Assembly (NCBI RefSeq): GCF_015355625.1
Contig: NZ_JACLAF010000002.1
Location: 62,001 to 126,000, forward strand
DNA length: 64,000 nucleotides
Direction of reading: 5' to 3'
From: Tamlana sp. I1
GTDB taxonomy: Bacteria; Bacteroidota; Bacteroidia; Flavobacteriales; Flavobacteriaceae
The notes under the pieces are model-generated. The model searched no databases and was not told the DNA's origin. It saw nothing but the letters and a program-made list of their open reading frames with translations. Shown piece after piece: positions 52,330-60,175 of the stretch (position 1 is the first letter of the stretch; the number at the start of each line of letters is the position of its first letter). Position numbers and translations under genes: made by a program.

Positions 52330-53361
52330 ATGACAAAATCTGTACTTAAAAAAAACTTAACTTGTGTTTTTATGTTATCCCTATCCCTCATAGGTTTTTC
52401 GCAAGTCGACACCCTAAAACTTAAAGACAAAACCGTTTTAACAGGTGAAGTAAAAAAGCTAAAACAAAACGTAATTACTATTGAAACAGACTATAGTGAT
52501 AGTGATTTTAACGTTAAGTTTGAGGATGTGAAATACATCTACCTTAAAAGAAAAAGTCTTGTAGTTTTAACAAAAAACCGACGCGAATTCGGACAGTTAA
52601 CAACAAACAAAGATGGTTTAGGTCAAGTTATTCTTGAAGACGGAAAAGTTGTAGAGTTTAGTTTATCTGAGATTGTTGCCTTAAACGAAATTAATGAAGA
52701 TTTTATCAATCGTTTTTCTGGGGCAATCGACTTAGGTTACAATTTATCTAAAGCCAACAATTCGCAACAATTTTCGGTAAGTGGTGAAATTCATTATTTA
52801 GACCGTTCATGGATTGCCGATGGAACCGTTAGCGTATTAAACACCACGCAAGATGATGCCGAACGCACTAAGAGAACCGATGCTAAAGTGGATATTTTTA
52901 GGATACTTGCAAATCGCCAATGGTATTTACTAGCAAATGCATCATTTTTATCTAATACCGAACAAGCGCTTAAAGGCAGGATTACACCAAGTATAGGTGC
53001 TGGTAAGTTTATAAAAAACAACACCAAACTTTATTGGGGACTTAGTGCTGGTATAAATTACAATATTGAGAACTATGTGGATACATCTTTAAACAAAACC
53101 TCTTCGGAAATTTTTGTTGCTACTAATTTAAATCTATTTAATTATGATGATATTAGTGTAACTGCTAATTTAACTGTGCTTCCCAGTTTATCTGAAAAAG
53201 GCAGGTTAAGAACCGATTTTGACACAAGCTTAAAGTATGATTTACCTTCCGATTTTTACATAAAAGCAGGCTTCACATTAAACTACGATAATCAGCCAGC
53301 GATTGAAGGTAATGATACAGATTACATCATTACTACAGGTTTAGGATGGAAATTTAATTAA
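52330..53361 (+). CDS. DUF481 outer-membrane barrel protein
   Basis: The 343-residue protein has a signal ending 'LIGFSQ' (about 25), an N-terminal small beta domain ('DTLKLKDKTVLTGEVKKLKQNVITI', about 27-105), then a C-terminal barrel of the DUF481/YdiY type (about 115-343, 'GAIDLGYNLSKANNSQQFSVSGE', 'GRITPSIGAGKFIKNNTKLYWGLSAGINYNIENY'), ending 'ITTGLGWKFN'. Family members are outer-membrane proteins of unclear role, linked to salt or acid response in enterobacteria. No link to the pectin regulon is seen. Confidence 0.88.
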   Translation: MTKSVLKKNLTCVFMLSLSLIGFSQVDTLKLKDKTVLTGEVKKLKQNVITIETDYSDSDFNVKFEDVKYIYLKRKSLVVLTKNRREFGQLTTNKDGLGQVILEDGKVVEFSLSEIVALNEINEDFINRFSGAIDLGYNLSKANNSQQFSVSGEIHYLDRSWIADGTVSVLNTTQDDAERTKRTDAKVDIFRILANRQWYLLANASFLSNTEQALKGRITPSIGAGKFIKNNTKLYWGLSAGINYNIENYVDTSLNKTSSEIFVATNLNLFNYDDISVTANLTVLPSLSEKGRLRTDFDTSLKYDLPSDFYIKAGFTLNYDNQPAIEGNDTDYIITTGLGWKFN

Positions 53362-53395
53362 TTTCAAAAGCAATTTTTATCGCTTATATAAGAAT

Positions 53396-53437
53396 GCCAA
53401 AAAGCACTTTTTAGTTAACTAAAAAGTGCTTTTTGGC
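53396..53437 (+). terminator. Perfect 42-bp palindrome, probable terminator
   Basis: GCCAAAAAGCACTTTTTAG and its exact reverse complement meet at a central TTAA without a loop. It follows the DUF481 stop codon by about 35 bases and contains a T-run, so it can work as a terminator on the plus strand; its symmetry also makes it functional in reverse. Confidence 0.7.
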
Positions 53438-53507
53438 GATTAAAATAGTTTTTCATCTGTTTTTTATTTATTTTGCTCGTTTAGCAAAACCAACCAAATC
53501 AAAACCA

Positions 53508-54344
53508 ATGAAAACCTTAAAACTATTATTAGTCTGCTTGTGTATAAGCAGTTACTCTTATGCAACTATCTCTCCTGAAGAAAAAAATGCCTTAATTACC
53601 TTGTTTAATGCGACCAACGGCGAACAATGGAATATCTCTTGGTATTTAGACCAACCAGTTGATAATTGGCATGGCGTAAAAATAAAAGACCAAAAGGTTA
53701 TTGAAATTAATCTTAACTTCAACAATCTTAATGGTCAATTACCTGAAGAAATTGGCAACTTAATCTACCTGAAAAAAATAAATTTAGGTTTTAATAAATT
53801 AAGCGGAACACTACCTGCATCCATTCAAAATTTAACCGAACTAGAGTCTTTAGAATTATTTTCAAATAATTTTGAAGGGCCTATTCCTGTTGAAATAGGC
53901 GCCTTAAAAAAACTGGAATCTTTAAAACTTTACAACAACCAATTTTCTGGCGAACTTCCTGTAGAACTTATGGAGTTAACAAGTTTAAAAGAGCTTTTAT
54001 TAGGCAGCAATTTATTTATAGGTCAAATTCCAACAGAAATTCAAGCTTTAACTAAGTTGCAAAAACTAAGTCTGATGAACAATCAAATGGAAGGAGAAAT
54101 TCCTGCAGAACTAGCTCAATTAACAGACTTAGAAGAATTGTTATTATCTACAAATAAATTTACTGGAGACATTCCTTTAGAGTTTGTTAACTTAAAAAAG
54201 CTAAACAGTATTATGGTTAGCAACAATCAATTAAGCCATGAATACGCAAATATTTCAGGGAAAAATCCAGAAGTATTAATGGCAATACAAAAAGAAACTG
54301 CTGCAGCAAATCCGCCAGTTGAAAATACCATTGAAGAAGAATAA
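53508..54344 (+). CDS. Secreted leucine-rich-repeat protein
   Basis: From the ATG at 53508 the protein has 278 residues: a signal peptide (to about 19, 'SSYSYA'), an LRR N-terminal cap with 'WYLDQPVDNWHGVKI', and seven to eight LRRs of 23-24 residues (about 65-250) of the plant-like type with 'LxGxIP' (for example 'NNFEGPIPVEIGAL', 'NQMEGEIPAELAQL'), then a short acidic end. Such proteins in flavobacteria are usually secreted adhesion or recognition proteins; none of the partners is visible here. The frame is open back to 53433, but those 25 codons overlap the palindrome and would precede a normal signal peptide. No T9SS domain is seen. Confidence 0.85.
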   Translation: MKTLKLLLVCLCISSYSYATISPEEKNALITLFNATNGEQWNISWYLDQPVDNWHGVKIKDQKVIEINLNFNNLNGQLPEEIGNLIYLKKINLGFNKLSGTLPASIQNLTELESLELFSNNFEGPIPVEIGALKKLESLKLYNNQFSGELPVELMELTSLKELLLGSNLFIGQIPTEIQALTKLQKLSLMNNQMEGEIPAELAQLTDLEELLLSTNKFTGDIPLEFVNLKKLNSIMVSNNQLSHEYANISGKNPEVLMAIQKETAAANPPVENTIEEE

Positions 54345-54386
54345 AAACGTTTTAACAATTAATTGTTTAAAATTTAAACTGACTTC

Positions 54387-54569
54387 ATGCTAGAACATAG
54401 CTTTAGCTGCCCCTACTGTTGGCAAAACGTTTCCATGCTTTTAGATAGCTCTATTTCAAATCAGAATTACATTGAAGATTGCGAGGTATGTTGCAACCCC
54501 ATTCAAGTTTCTTTAAAATTTAATAACACTCAATTAATAGATTTTCAAGCGAATAGCATCGAGCAATAA
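54387..54569 (+). CDS. CPXCG-motif cysteine-rich protein
   Basis: The 60-residue protein matches the small CPXCG family: an N-terminal 'SFSCPYCWQ' (the CPxC knuckle) and a second pair in 'EDCEVCCNPIQV', which together can bind one metal, then two beta-strands ending 'LIDFQA'. The family is widespread in Bacteroidota and Proteobacteria with no known function. It lies 42 bases after the LRR gene and may be co-transcribed with it. Confidence 0.85.
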   Translation: MLEHSFSCPYCWQNVSMLLDSSISNQNYIEDCEVCCNPIQVSLKFNNTQLIDFQANSIEQ

Positions 54570-54587
54570 TTTTTTACAAAATAATCC

Positions 54588-54617
54588 TTGCAGAATCTAA
54601 AAAGGATTGTATATTTG
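54588..54617 (+). promoter_or_regulatory. Promoter of the initiator tRNA gene
   Basis: TTG (54588-54590), a 19-base spacer, and TATATTTG (54610-54617), a full -7 match. The predicted start near 54623 lies about 68 bases before the mature tRNA. Confidence 0.7.
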
Positions 54618-54690
54618 CAGTCCGAAACAACTAGGTCGGCATTATGAACCGAAAGTTAAAAGCTAAGTTAGTCGTTTTAGGATATTATAT

Positions 54691-54763
<73 letters not shown>

Positions 54764-54775
54764 CTAGGAAAGACA

Positions 54776-54806
54776 AGGGTTTCAAGAAATTGAAGCCCTT
54801 TTTTTA
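54776..54806 (+). terminator. Intrinsic terminator of the tRNA gene
   Basis: GGGTTTCAA / TTGAAGCCC (one G-T pair) with a 4-base loop followed by T7, thirteen bases after the tRNA. Confidence 0.85.
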
Positions 54807-54871
54807 TTCATACTAGTACAGAATAACCGTATTCTCAGCATTGAATAACTTTTGAGATTGGCCCAATAAAT

Positions 54872-54902
54872 TAAGCGTCAAACTAAAATTAGTTTAACGC
54901 TT
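54872..54902 (-). terminator. Intrinsic terminator of the fructan operon
   Basis: On the minus strand AAGCGTTAAACTAA pairs with TTAGTTTGACGCTT (one mismatch) after the last gene of the fructan operon. Confidence 0.65.
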
Positions 54903-54958
54903 ATTAGTATTTTAATGTGTATCTATATTATGATAATTTCAAATAGAGAGCCGTTGGT

Positions 54959-56254
54959 TTACCTTTTTACAACTTTAAACGTGTTGGTTTCTTGAGAATT
55001 CAGATCTCTCACTTTTATAATGTAAATACCAGTTATTATATTTTCAAAATCTATAGATTTTGAAAATGATTCTATTACTTTTTCACCCAGCATGTTATAA
55101 ACTGTTGTGTTTATTTCTCCCTTATACTTAATCTTTAATAAAGATTGTACAGGGTTAGGGCCAAAGCTTATTTCGGAAGCATTTTTTGTTTTTGTTGATA
55201 AAGTACTATTAACTAAAGATAGTAATGCGTTTTTAGTAAATAGTTTAACATTATCGTTAAAATTTTCCGGACTTCCATCAGCATGCCAATCATACGCCCC
55301 ACTACCGTTAATAATAATGGTACCATGACCAGCAGTTCTCGGGTTAAATCTAGCTGCTTGTATTTCATTTCCGCTACAATTGGTTAACAGTATTTCGGCA
55401 TTTAAAACAGATTCAAATTCACTTTGTTTTTGAGCTAAAGTTGCAGCGCCTCCATATTTTGTATTGGCATCATCATTTATCCGACCGAAATCAAGATTAT
55501 ACTGGCAGGTTCTATTTTTTTTGCCAGTACCAGGCGTTAAGAACTCAATATAAATACCATTGTTACAACCTGCGTCTTGAGCACCCAATACAAAATCATT
55601 CACAACAGGGTCATTGGTTTCGCCATGGTAAAGACTCCCCCAAGGATTGTCTACCGCCCAAGAATCTGAAATGGAAGTAGTTTCGCCAAAAGTTTGATTA
55701 GGTCTATACTCCCATGGATTATTAAGACCTTCAAAAACCCCAAAGACTTCAACTCCTTTTGCTGCGAAATTCCCCAGAAAAAGATTTCCTCCAGCTTCAT
55801 AAAAACTTCGAATGTTAGATATAAAGCTGTCTTCAAGTGAAATACAATTTGCATCTCCCCCATTCCATTGAAATCCAACTTCGGTTATAATACAATGTCT
55901 CTCACCCCCGCCTTCAGAAGTAGCTCTTGGCCATTCCTCAAGTCTACTAGGCCAAGTGGCTCCATCGTTTTGTATCCAAAGGGCATCGAAACTGCTTAGG
56001 TCTTCTCCTTCGGCAATATCCTGAAAGGAAAAATAACTTCCATTAATGTTGGTGTTTGCAGGAACAAAATCTTCCATAAACCATGTTGCTGCTGCACGGT
56101 CGTCATCATACGTAAAACCATCAGCAGCAGCTGGTATATTATCGTTATAAGTGGGAGATTGCCCTATGAATGCTATGTTTTTTGTCTGTGCATTTAGGCT
56201 GACAAAAGAAATGATTAATGACAGAGCAATCAGTTGTTTTGTAATTTTTTTCAT
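54959..56254 (-). CDS. T9SS-secreted DUF4960-like protein of the fructan locus
   Basis: The 431-residue protein has a signal peptide ending 'FVSLNAQ' (about 22), a domain of about 320 residues opening 'NIAFIGQSPTYND' and a T9SS type A sorting domain (about 360-431, 'FGPNPVQSLLKIKYKG' to 'FKVVKR'). The main domain has the same order as the C-terminal part of the 58770-60158 protein: 'IAFxG', 'DDDRAAATWFMEDF', 'YFSFQDIAEGEDLSSFDALWIQND', 'GNLFLGNFAAKGVE', a Trp/Gly-rich middle, and 'GTIIINGSGAYDWHADG' before 'NDNVKLFTKNAL'. I therefore take it as a DUF4960-type paralogue. The alternating strand/helix start resembles ThuA or class I amidotransferase-like folds, but no catalytic Cys triad is clear. 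Last gene of the operon. Confidence 0.75.
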   Translation of the reverse strand: MKKITKQLIALSLIISFVSLNAQTKNIAFIGQSPTYNDNIPAAADGFTYDDDRAAATWFMEDFVPANTNINGSYFSFQDIAEGEDLSSFDALWIQNDGATWPSRLEEWPRATSEGGGERHCIITEVGFQWNGGDANCISLEDSFISNIRSFYEAGGNLFLGNFAAKGVEVFGVFEGLNNPWEYRPNQTFGETTSISDSWAVDNPWGSLYHGETNDPVVNDFVLGAQDAGCNNGIYIEFLTPGTGKKNRTCQYNLDFGRINDDANTKYGGAATLAQKQSEFESVLNAEILLTNCSGNEIQAARFNPRTAGHGTIIINGSGAYDWHADGSPENFNDNVKLFTKNALLSLVNSTLSTKTKNASEISFGPNPVQSLLKIKYKGEINTTVYNMLGEKVIESFSKSIDFENIITGIYIIKVRDLNSQETNTFKVVKR

Positions 56255-56284
56255 TTTGAGTTAGTTTAGTGGTTATAGTTGTGT

Positions 56285-57196
56285 TTATATTTTGCAATTA
56301 TTATTTAGAAACATCATTATATCTTCTTTTAAAATCTTAGGATTCGCGCCCTTGTTTTGGGCAACAATAGCGCCAACAGCACAAGCAAAATCAATAGCTT
56401 CCTGCGGAACTCCGTTACTTAATAATTTTGAAATTAATGATGCTAAAAATGAGTCGCCAGCACCAACCGTATCTACAACATTGATTAAGAATCCAGCATT
56501 ATGATAAAGTTTACCTTTCCAAAGTAGAACAGCACCATGCTTTCCTTTCGTTACACATATGGCTTTGGTTTTGGTTGCTTGAGCTATGAAATGAATGTTT
56601 TCTTCAATAGATTTTGATGAGGAACCCAATTCTTCTGAAATTTCAAGAAGTTCTTCATCGTTGAATTTTATAAAATCTGATTTGTCCATCAGACTTTTTA
56701 GTGTTTCTATATTGTAATGTGGCGGCCTTAGATTAACATCGAAAACCTTAAAAGTGTTACTGTATTTTAGAAGTTCAAACAGGGTAGTTTTAGAAACAAG
56801 GTCTCTACAGGCTAAACTACCAAAAAGTAAAACATCTGAATCTTCAACTATTTTGCGAATAGTAGGGGTGATTTCAATTTTATCCCAAGCAACAGGATGT
56901 TGAATAGAATAAGTTGCAGAACCTTTACTATCTAAAGTTACATTAACCATACCAGTAGCATAGTTTTTGGTAGTCGAGATTCCATTAATATCAATATTTT
57001 CATTGCTGATATAGTTTGTTAATGACACACCATTGTCATCATTACCAATGGCACTTATCATAGAAACAGGGAATCCGAAGGACTTTATTCTTAAAGCTAA
57101 ATTTAAAGGGGCTCCACCAATTTTTTTTCGGTCGTTAAAAACATCAAAAAGAATCTCTCCGAAGCTAACAAATTTTATGTTTGTGTTTTCGAACAT
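56285..57196 (-). CDS. PfkB-family fructokinase
   Basis: This cytoplasmic kinase phosphorylates fructose released from the fructan. The 303-residue protein has PfkB features: 'GEILFDVF' and 'GGAPLNLALRIKSFG' (about 13-44), 'FDVNLRPPHYN' (about 150-160), and the catalytic/anion-hole signature 'VDTVGAGDSFLASLI' (about 240-254) with Asp of GAGD. Ribokinase, KDG kinase and fructokinase share these motifs; the N-terminal 'GEILFDVF' and the neighbouring GH32 favour fructokinase. It starts one base after the GH32 stop codon, so the two are tightly coupled. Confidence 0.9.
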   Translation of the reverse strand: MFENTNIKFVSFGEILFDVFNDRKKIGGAPLNLALRIKSFGFPVSMISAIGNDDNGVSLTNYISNENIDINGISTTKNYATGMVNVTLDSKGSATYSIQHPVAWDKIEITPTIRKIVEDSDVLLFGSLACRDLVSKTTLFELLKYSNTFKVFDVNLRPPHYNIETLKSLMDKSDFIKFNDEELLEISEELGSSSKSIEENIHFIAQATKTKAICVTKGKHGAVLLWKGKLYHNAGFLINVVDTVGAGDSFLASLISKLLSNGVPQEAIDFACAVGAIVAQNKGANPKILKEDIMMFLNNNCKI

Positions 57197-57197
57197 A

Positions 57198-58757
57198 TTA
57201 ATAAGGATTTTTTAAACTAATATTAGAAAATTCAACCTTGGCGTTATTAGAATAAATGGCCCATTGTTTTCCACTAGTATTGTAAAGTCTGTTACTAAAG
57301 GCTATAGTATCGTTTACATAAATTACACATACATCTTCGTTTGTTGTTATATTTATATCATAACTTTCAGCTGTTGAAAAGCTAAACGGAATGTGGTTTA
57401 CATACTGATTAATACCATTAACTAGGTTGTAGGCGGTAATTCTGTTGTTGTCAGGTTCGAAAACTATATTGAAAGCTGAATTTCCTTCATTCTCATAATT
57501 CAAAAGTATGCCGCACTTACCTAAGGAATTGAACGAAGTATCAAAAGTGATTACATTTGATTTTTTGATACTTTGGAATACAACAGAAGCCTCACTAGAG
57601 GAACCATCAAGGACGAATGTATTATTGTTTTGATTAACAGAACCAGTTGTTTTTACCATTTCAAGAGCTACATCATTAGTAAATATTGAACTGACGGATT
57701 CTGGTTGTTGAACTCGCAATGTCCCATCTGTGTTTTGAACAAGTTCATGTATTACTAAATTTCCAGCCCATTCTTTATTACCTGTATTATTTTCTGGTGC
57801 TTTTCTTGCTGTCCAGCCAAATAGATAGCGTTGGTTTCCATTGGAAGCTGTTTTAGCTGCATATAAATATTCACCATCAAACCGATCGATTTCTGGAGTT
57901 GTCCATGGTCCGTTAGGGGAGTTTGCTATACGATACCTTGTACCTTTATAGTTACTCCAGTTTTCAGAAAAAATTAAGTACCAATAAGATCCCATTTTAA
58001 ACATATCGGCACATTCAAGCATTAAATAATTTTCTTCTGAAGTTGTCGTATAAACAGGGCTTTGAACCTCCCAGTTATTTGTTGAAGGATCGCTTGTTGT
58101 AAATAGTGCCACCACAGCCTTTCTCCCTGGGTCTGTTTGTGTAGACATTAGCATCCAGTATTTACCTTCTTCTTCGTTATAGAACACATGAGGATCTCTA
58201 AAGTCGAAATCGTAATATCCAGCAGGCGCAGTTAATTTAAAGTCTTTAACCTTTGTCCAGTTTTTTAGGTCGGTACTTGTGGCACAAAGAACACTTTCTC
58301 TAGGGTTATTTTGAATGAATGATGGTATACCGTTATGTCCCGTATAATAGAAATAGTATAGGTTTCCAACTTTCACAACAGATCCGGTTCCTACCCCAAA
58401 ATCAGGTTCATCAGCTGTTCCGTAAGGAATCATTCTTCCATTGTAATCAAACTCAGTGAAGTTTGAGGTTTCAAAACTATGAATGTCATGAAAGCCTTCG
58501 CCGGCAGGTTTTGTTTTTGCATCATGCAAAAAGAAAAGATTGAATTTCCCATTATCAAAGTACGGCATAACATCTCCAACGTATCCCGAAGTATAATACG
58601 GGTTTGTTTCTCCCATCCATTGCTCAGGCGGCAATGGATATATAGCAGTTTGATTACCTGTATCGATTGGTACCTGAGAATGTGTTTCATCATCGTTTGA
58701 GCACGACATAAAAAGGCAGATATATAATCCGATTATAAAATATTGTTTTAAGTACAT
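57198..58757 (-). CDS. GH32 fructan hydrolase lipoprotein, divergent motif set
   Basis: GH32 enzymes cut fructosyl links in levan, inulin or sucrose. The 519-residue protein has lipobox 'LFMSC' (about 15-19). The three family blocks occur in altered form: 'GDVMPYFDNGKFNLFFLHD' (about 61-79) takes the place of the usual WMNDPNG stretch with Asp62 as likely nucleophile, 'FRDPHVFYN' (about 186) is the RDP block, and 'ECADMFKMGSYWYL' (about 249) the EC block with the acid/base Glu. A C-terminal beta-sandwich (about 365-519) follows. The operon with SusCD, fructokinase and DUF4960 supports a fructan substrate. Endo or exo mode and levan versus inulin cannot be read here. Confidence 0.85.
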   Translation of the reverse strand: MYLKQYFIIGLYICLFMSCSNDDETHSQVPIDTGNQTAIYPLPPEQWMGETNPYYTSGYVGDVMPYFDNGKFNLFFLHDAKTKPAGEGFHDIHSFETSNFTEFDYNGRMIPYGTADEPDFGVGTGSVVKVGNLYYFYYTGHNGIPSFIQNNPRESVLCATSTDLKNWTKVKDFKLTAPAGYYDFDFRDPHVFYNEEEGKYWMLMSTQTDPGRKAVVALFTTSDPSTNNWEVQSPVYTTTSEENYLMLECADMFKMGSYWYLIFSENWSNYKGTRYRIANSPNGPWTTPEIDRFDGEYLYAAKTASNGNQRYLFGWTARKAPENNTGNKEWAGNLVIHELVQNTDGTLRVQQPESVSSIFTNDVALEMVKTTGSVNQNNNTFVLDGSSSEASVVFQSIKKSNVITFDTSFNSLGKCGILLNYENEGNSAFNIVFEPDNNRITAYNLVNGINQYVNHIPFSFSTAESYDINITTNEDVCVIYVNDTIAFSNRLYNTSGKQWAIYSNNAKVEFSNISLKNPY

Positions 58758-58769
58758 CTTGTTTTGTTT

Positions 58770-60158
58770 TTAGTTGTCAGCTAAATAGTCTAAGCTGTTT
58801 GCTGTTAGTATTTTAATATTATCTAAAAAGCCGTTGTTTTCGTTTGTGTCATTTTCGTTAAACCAATCGTAAGCCCCCATCGAAATAACAACTGTGTTTA
58901 TGTTAGTAGCTCCTCCAGGAAATTCAGCAATGGATACACGTCCATCTAAGTTATCATCCCAAGCTTCACTAGCTAAATTGTTACCACCTGTCTGGTTTCT
59001 CCAACCTTCACCATTTCCAAAACCACCCCAGTCTGGCAAGAACCACCAAGCAGTATGATTTAATCTAAAGGTTCCTTTTTCTAATAAATTAGCTTTCCCA
59101 GGAGCAAAAGTTTCAAGACCTAAGAAAATAGGATGATCTTCATGTCCAACAAATGACATTCCCCAATCATTACCATCAATAAATCCATTTGGCAAAAAGT
59201 CTCCAAAAACATTGTTTGGACCTTTTCCGCTAGGAATAATATTTAAAGCCTCTAAATACTGAGAAGCAAATGTTGTTAATAATAGGTTTCCACCATTTGC
59301 CTGATAATTCATTAATGCAGTAGTAACATTGGCATCTAAGGCAATAGTAGGTAGGTTTATCGCACTATCATAATGCCACCAAATAACATCTATATCTGCT
59401 AAAGAAACCCCATTTGATATATCTGTAAACGATAAATATTGAGCACCTGGATAATTTTCGAATAACCAATCTGAAGCGGCAATCTCATCTGGGTTAGTTA
59501 TGCTTTGTAAAGATGCGGAGGTTCCCAAAAATGCAATAACTGGACCATCAATAGGGGTAGTAACACTAGCTGTATAATTTTCAGTTAATGTAGCAGAACT
59601 AACAGTATAAATTACGGGATCACTGAAATCAATCAACTCACCTGATGCAGGAGAAATACTAACACCTGCTGAGGTAACAATTTCAGGCCTTAGAGCCGTC
59701 AAATCTGTACCTTCTGGTAAAACTAGTGTTATAGTTTTCGAATTGTGATTTATATTAGCATCAAAACCGTTTATAGTAAAGCTCTCTATGGGTTTTAGGG
59801 TTGTAATATTGACATCATAAGTTTTATAAATATTACCATTAGTAACCCTATAATTAACAACATTAGTAAAATCTATAGGCTTTCCTTCTTCAGGAACCAT
59901 TATTGCACCTTTTGGCAACGAGATTTCGGGTATTAAACTTGTTAAATCCGATCCATAATTCATCTCAAGTATGATTTTACCTTCCTCATTATTAATATCC
60001 GCAGGTAAATCGTCAATCTGAAATGAAAGCATGTTAACCGAAACATTGGTAACAAAAGCTGAGTCATCAAAACTATCTTCACATGACCAAAATAAACCTA
60101 ATGCTAGTACTAGAATTAATGGGAATGTGATTCTTATATTATTTATAATACAATTCAT
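58770..60158 (-). CDS. DUF4960 surface lipoprotein, SusE position
   Basis: The 462-residue protein has a lipobox ('GLFWSC', about 21-26), two Ig-like repeats of about 80 residues with 'IDFTNVVNYRVTNGNIYKTYDV' and 'IDFSDPVIYTVSSATLTENYTA' (about 40-200), then a DUF4960 domain (about 205-462) with 'IAFLGTSASLQSI', 'YLSFTDISNGVSLADIDVIWWHYD' features, 'NGGNLLLTTFASQYLEAL', 'HTAWWFLPDWGGFGNGEGW' and 'NTVVISMGAYDWFNENDTNENNGFLDNIKIL'. It follows SusD by 17 bases, the position where fructan loci carry their third surface glycan-binding protein. Binding rather than catalysis is inferred. Confidence 0.85.
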   Translation of the reverse strand: MNCIINNIRITFPLILVLALGLFWSCEDSFDDSAFVTNVSVNMLSFQIDDLPADINNEEGKIILEMNYGSDLTSLIPEISLPKGAIMVPEEGKPIDFTNVVNYRVTNGNIYKTYDVNITTLKPIESFTINGFDANINHNSKTITLVLPEGTDLTALRPEIVTSAGVSISPASGELIDFSDPVIYTVSSATLTENYTASVTTPIDGPVIAFLGTSASLQSITNPDEIAASDWLFENYPGAQYLSFTDISNGVSLADIDVIWWHYDSAINLPTIALDANVTTALMNYQANGGNLLLTTFASQYLEALNIIPSGKGPNNVFGDFLPNGFIDGNDWGMSFVGHEDHPIFLGLETFAPGKANLLEKGTFRLNHTAWWFLPDWGGFGNGEGWRNQTGGNNLASEAWDDNLDGRVSIAEFPGGATNINTVVISMGAYDWFNENDTNENNGFLDNIKILTANSLDYLADN

Positions 60159-60175
60159 GTTTTTATATTTTTAAA

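Noticed and set aside
53433-53507. N-terminal extension of the LRR protein to an ATG at 53433.
   Set aside because: It begins inside the terminator palindrome region and would add 25 residues before a normal signal peptide. The ATG at 53508 fits better.
56285-57196. PfkB kinase as the missing KDG kinase.
   Set aside because: It starts one base after the GH32 gene in a fructan operon and carries the fructokinase-like N-terminal 'GEILFDVF' and GGAPLN pattern.
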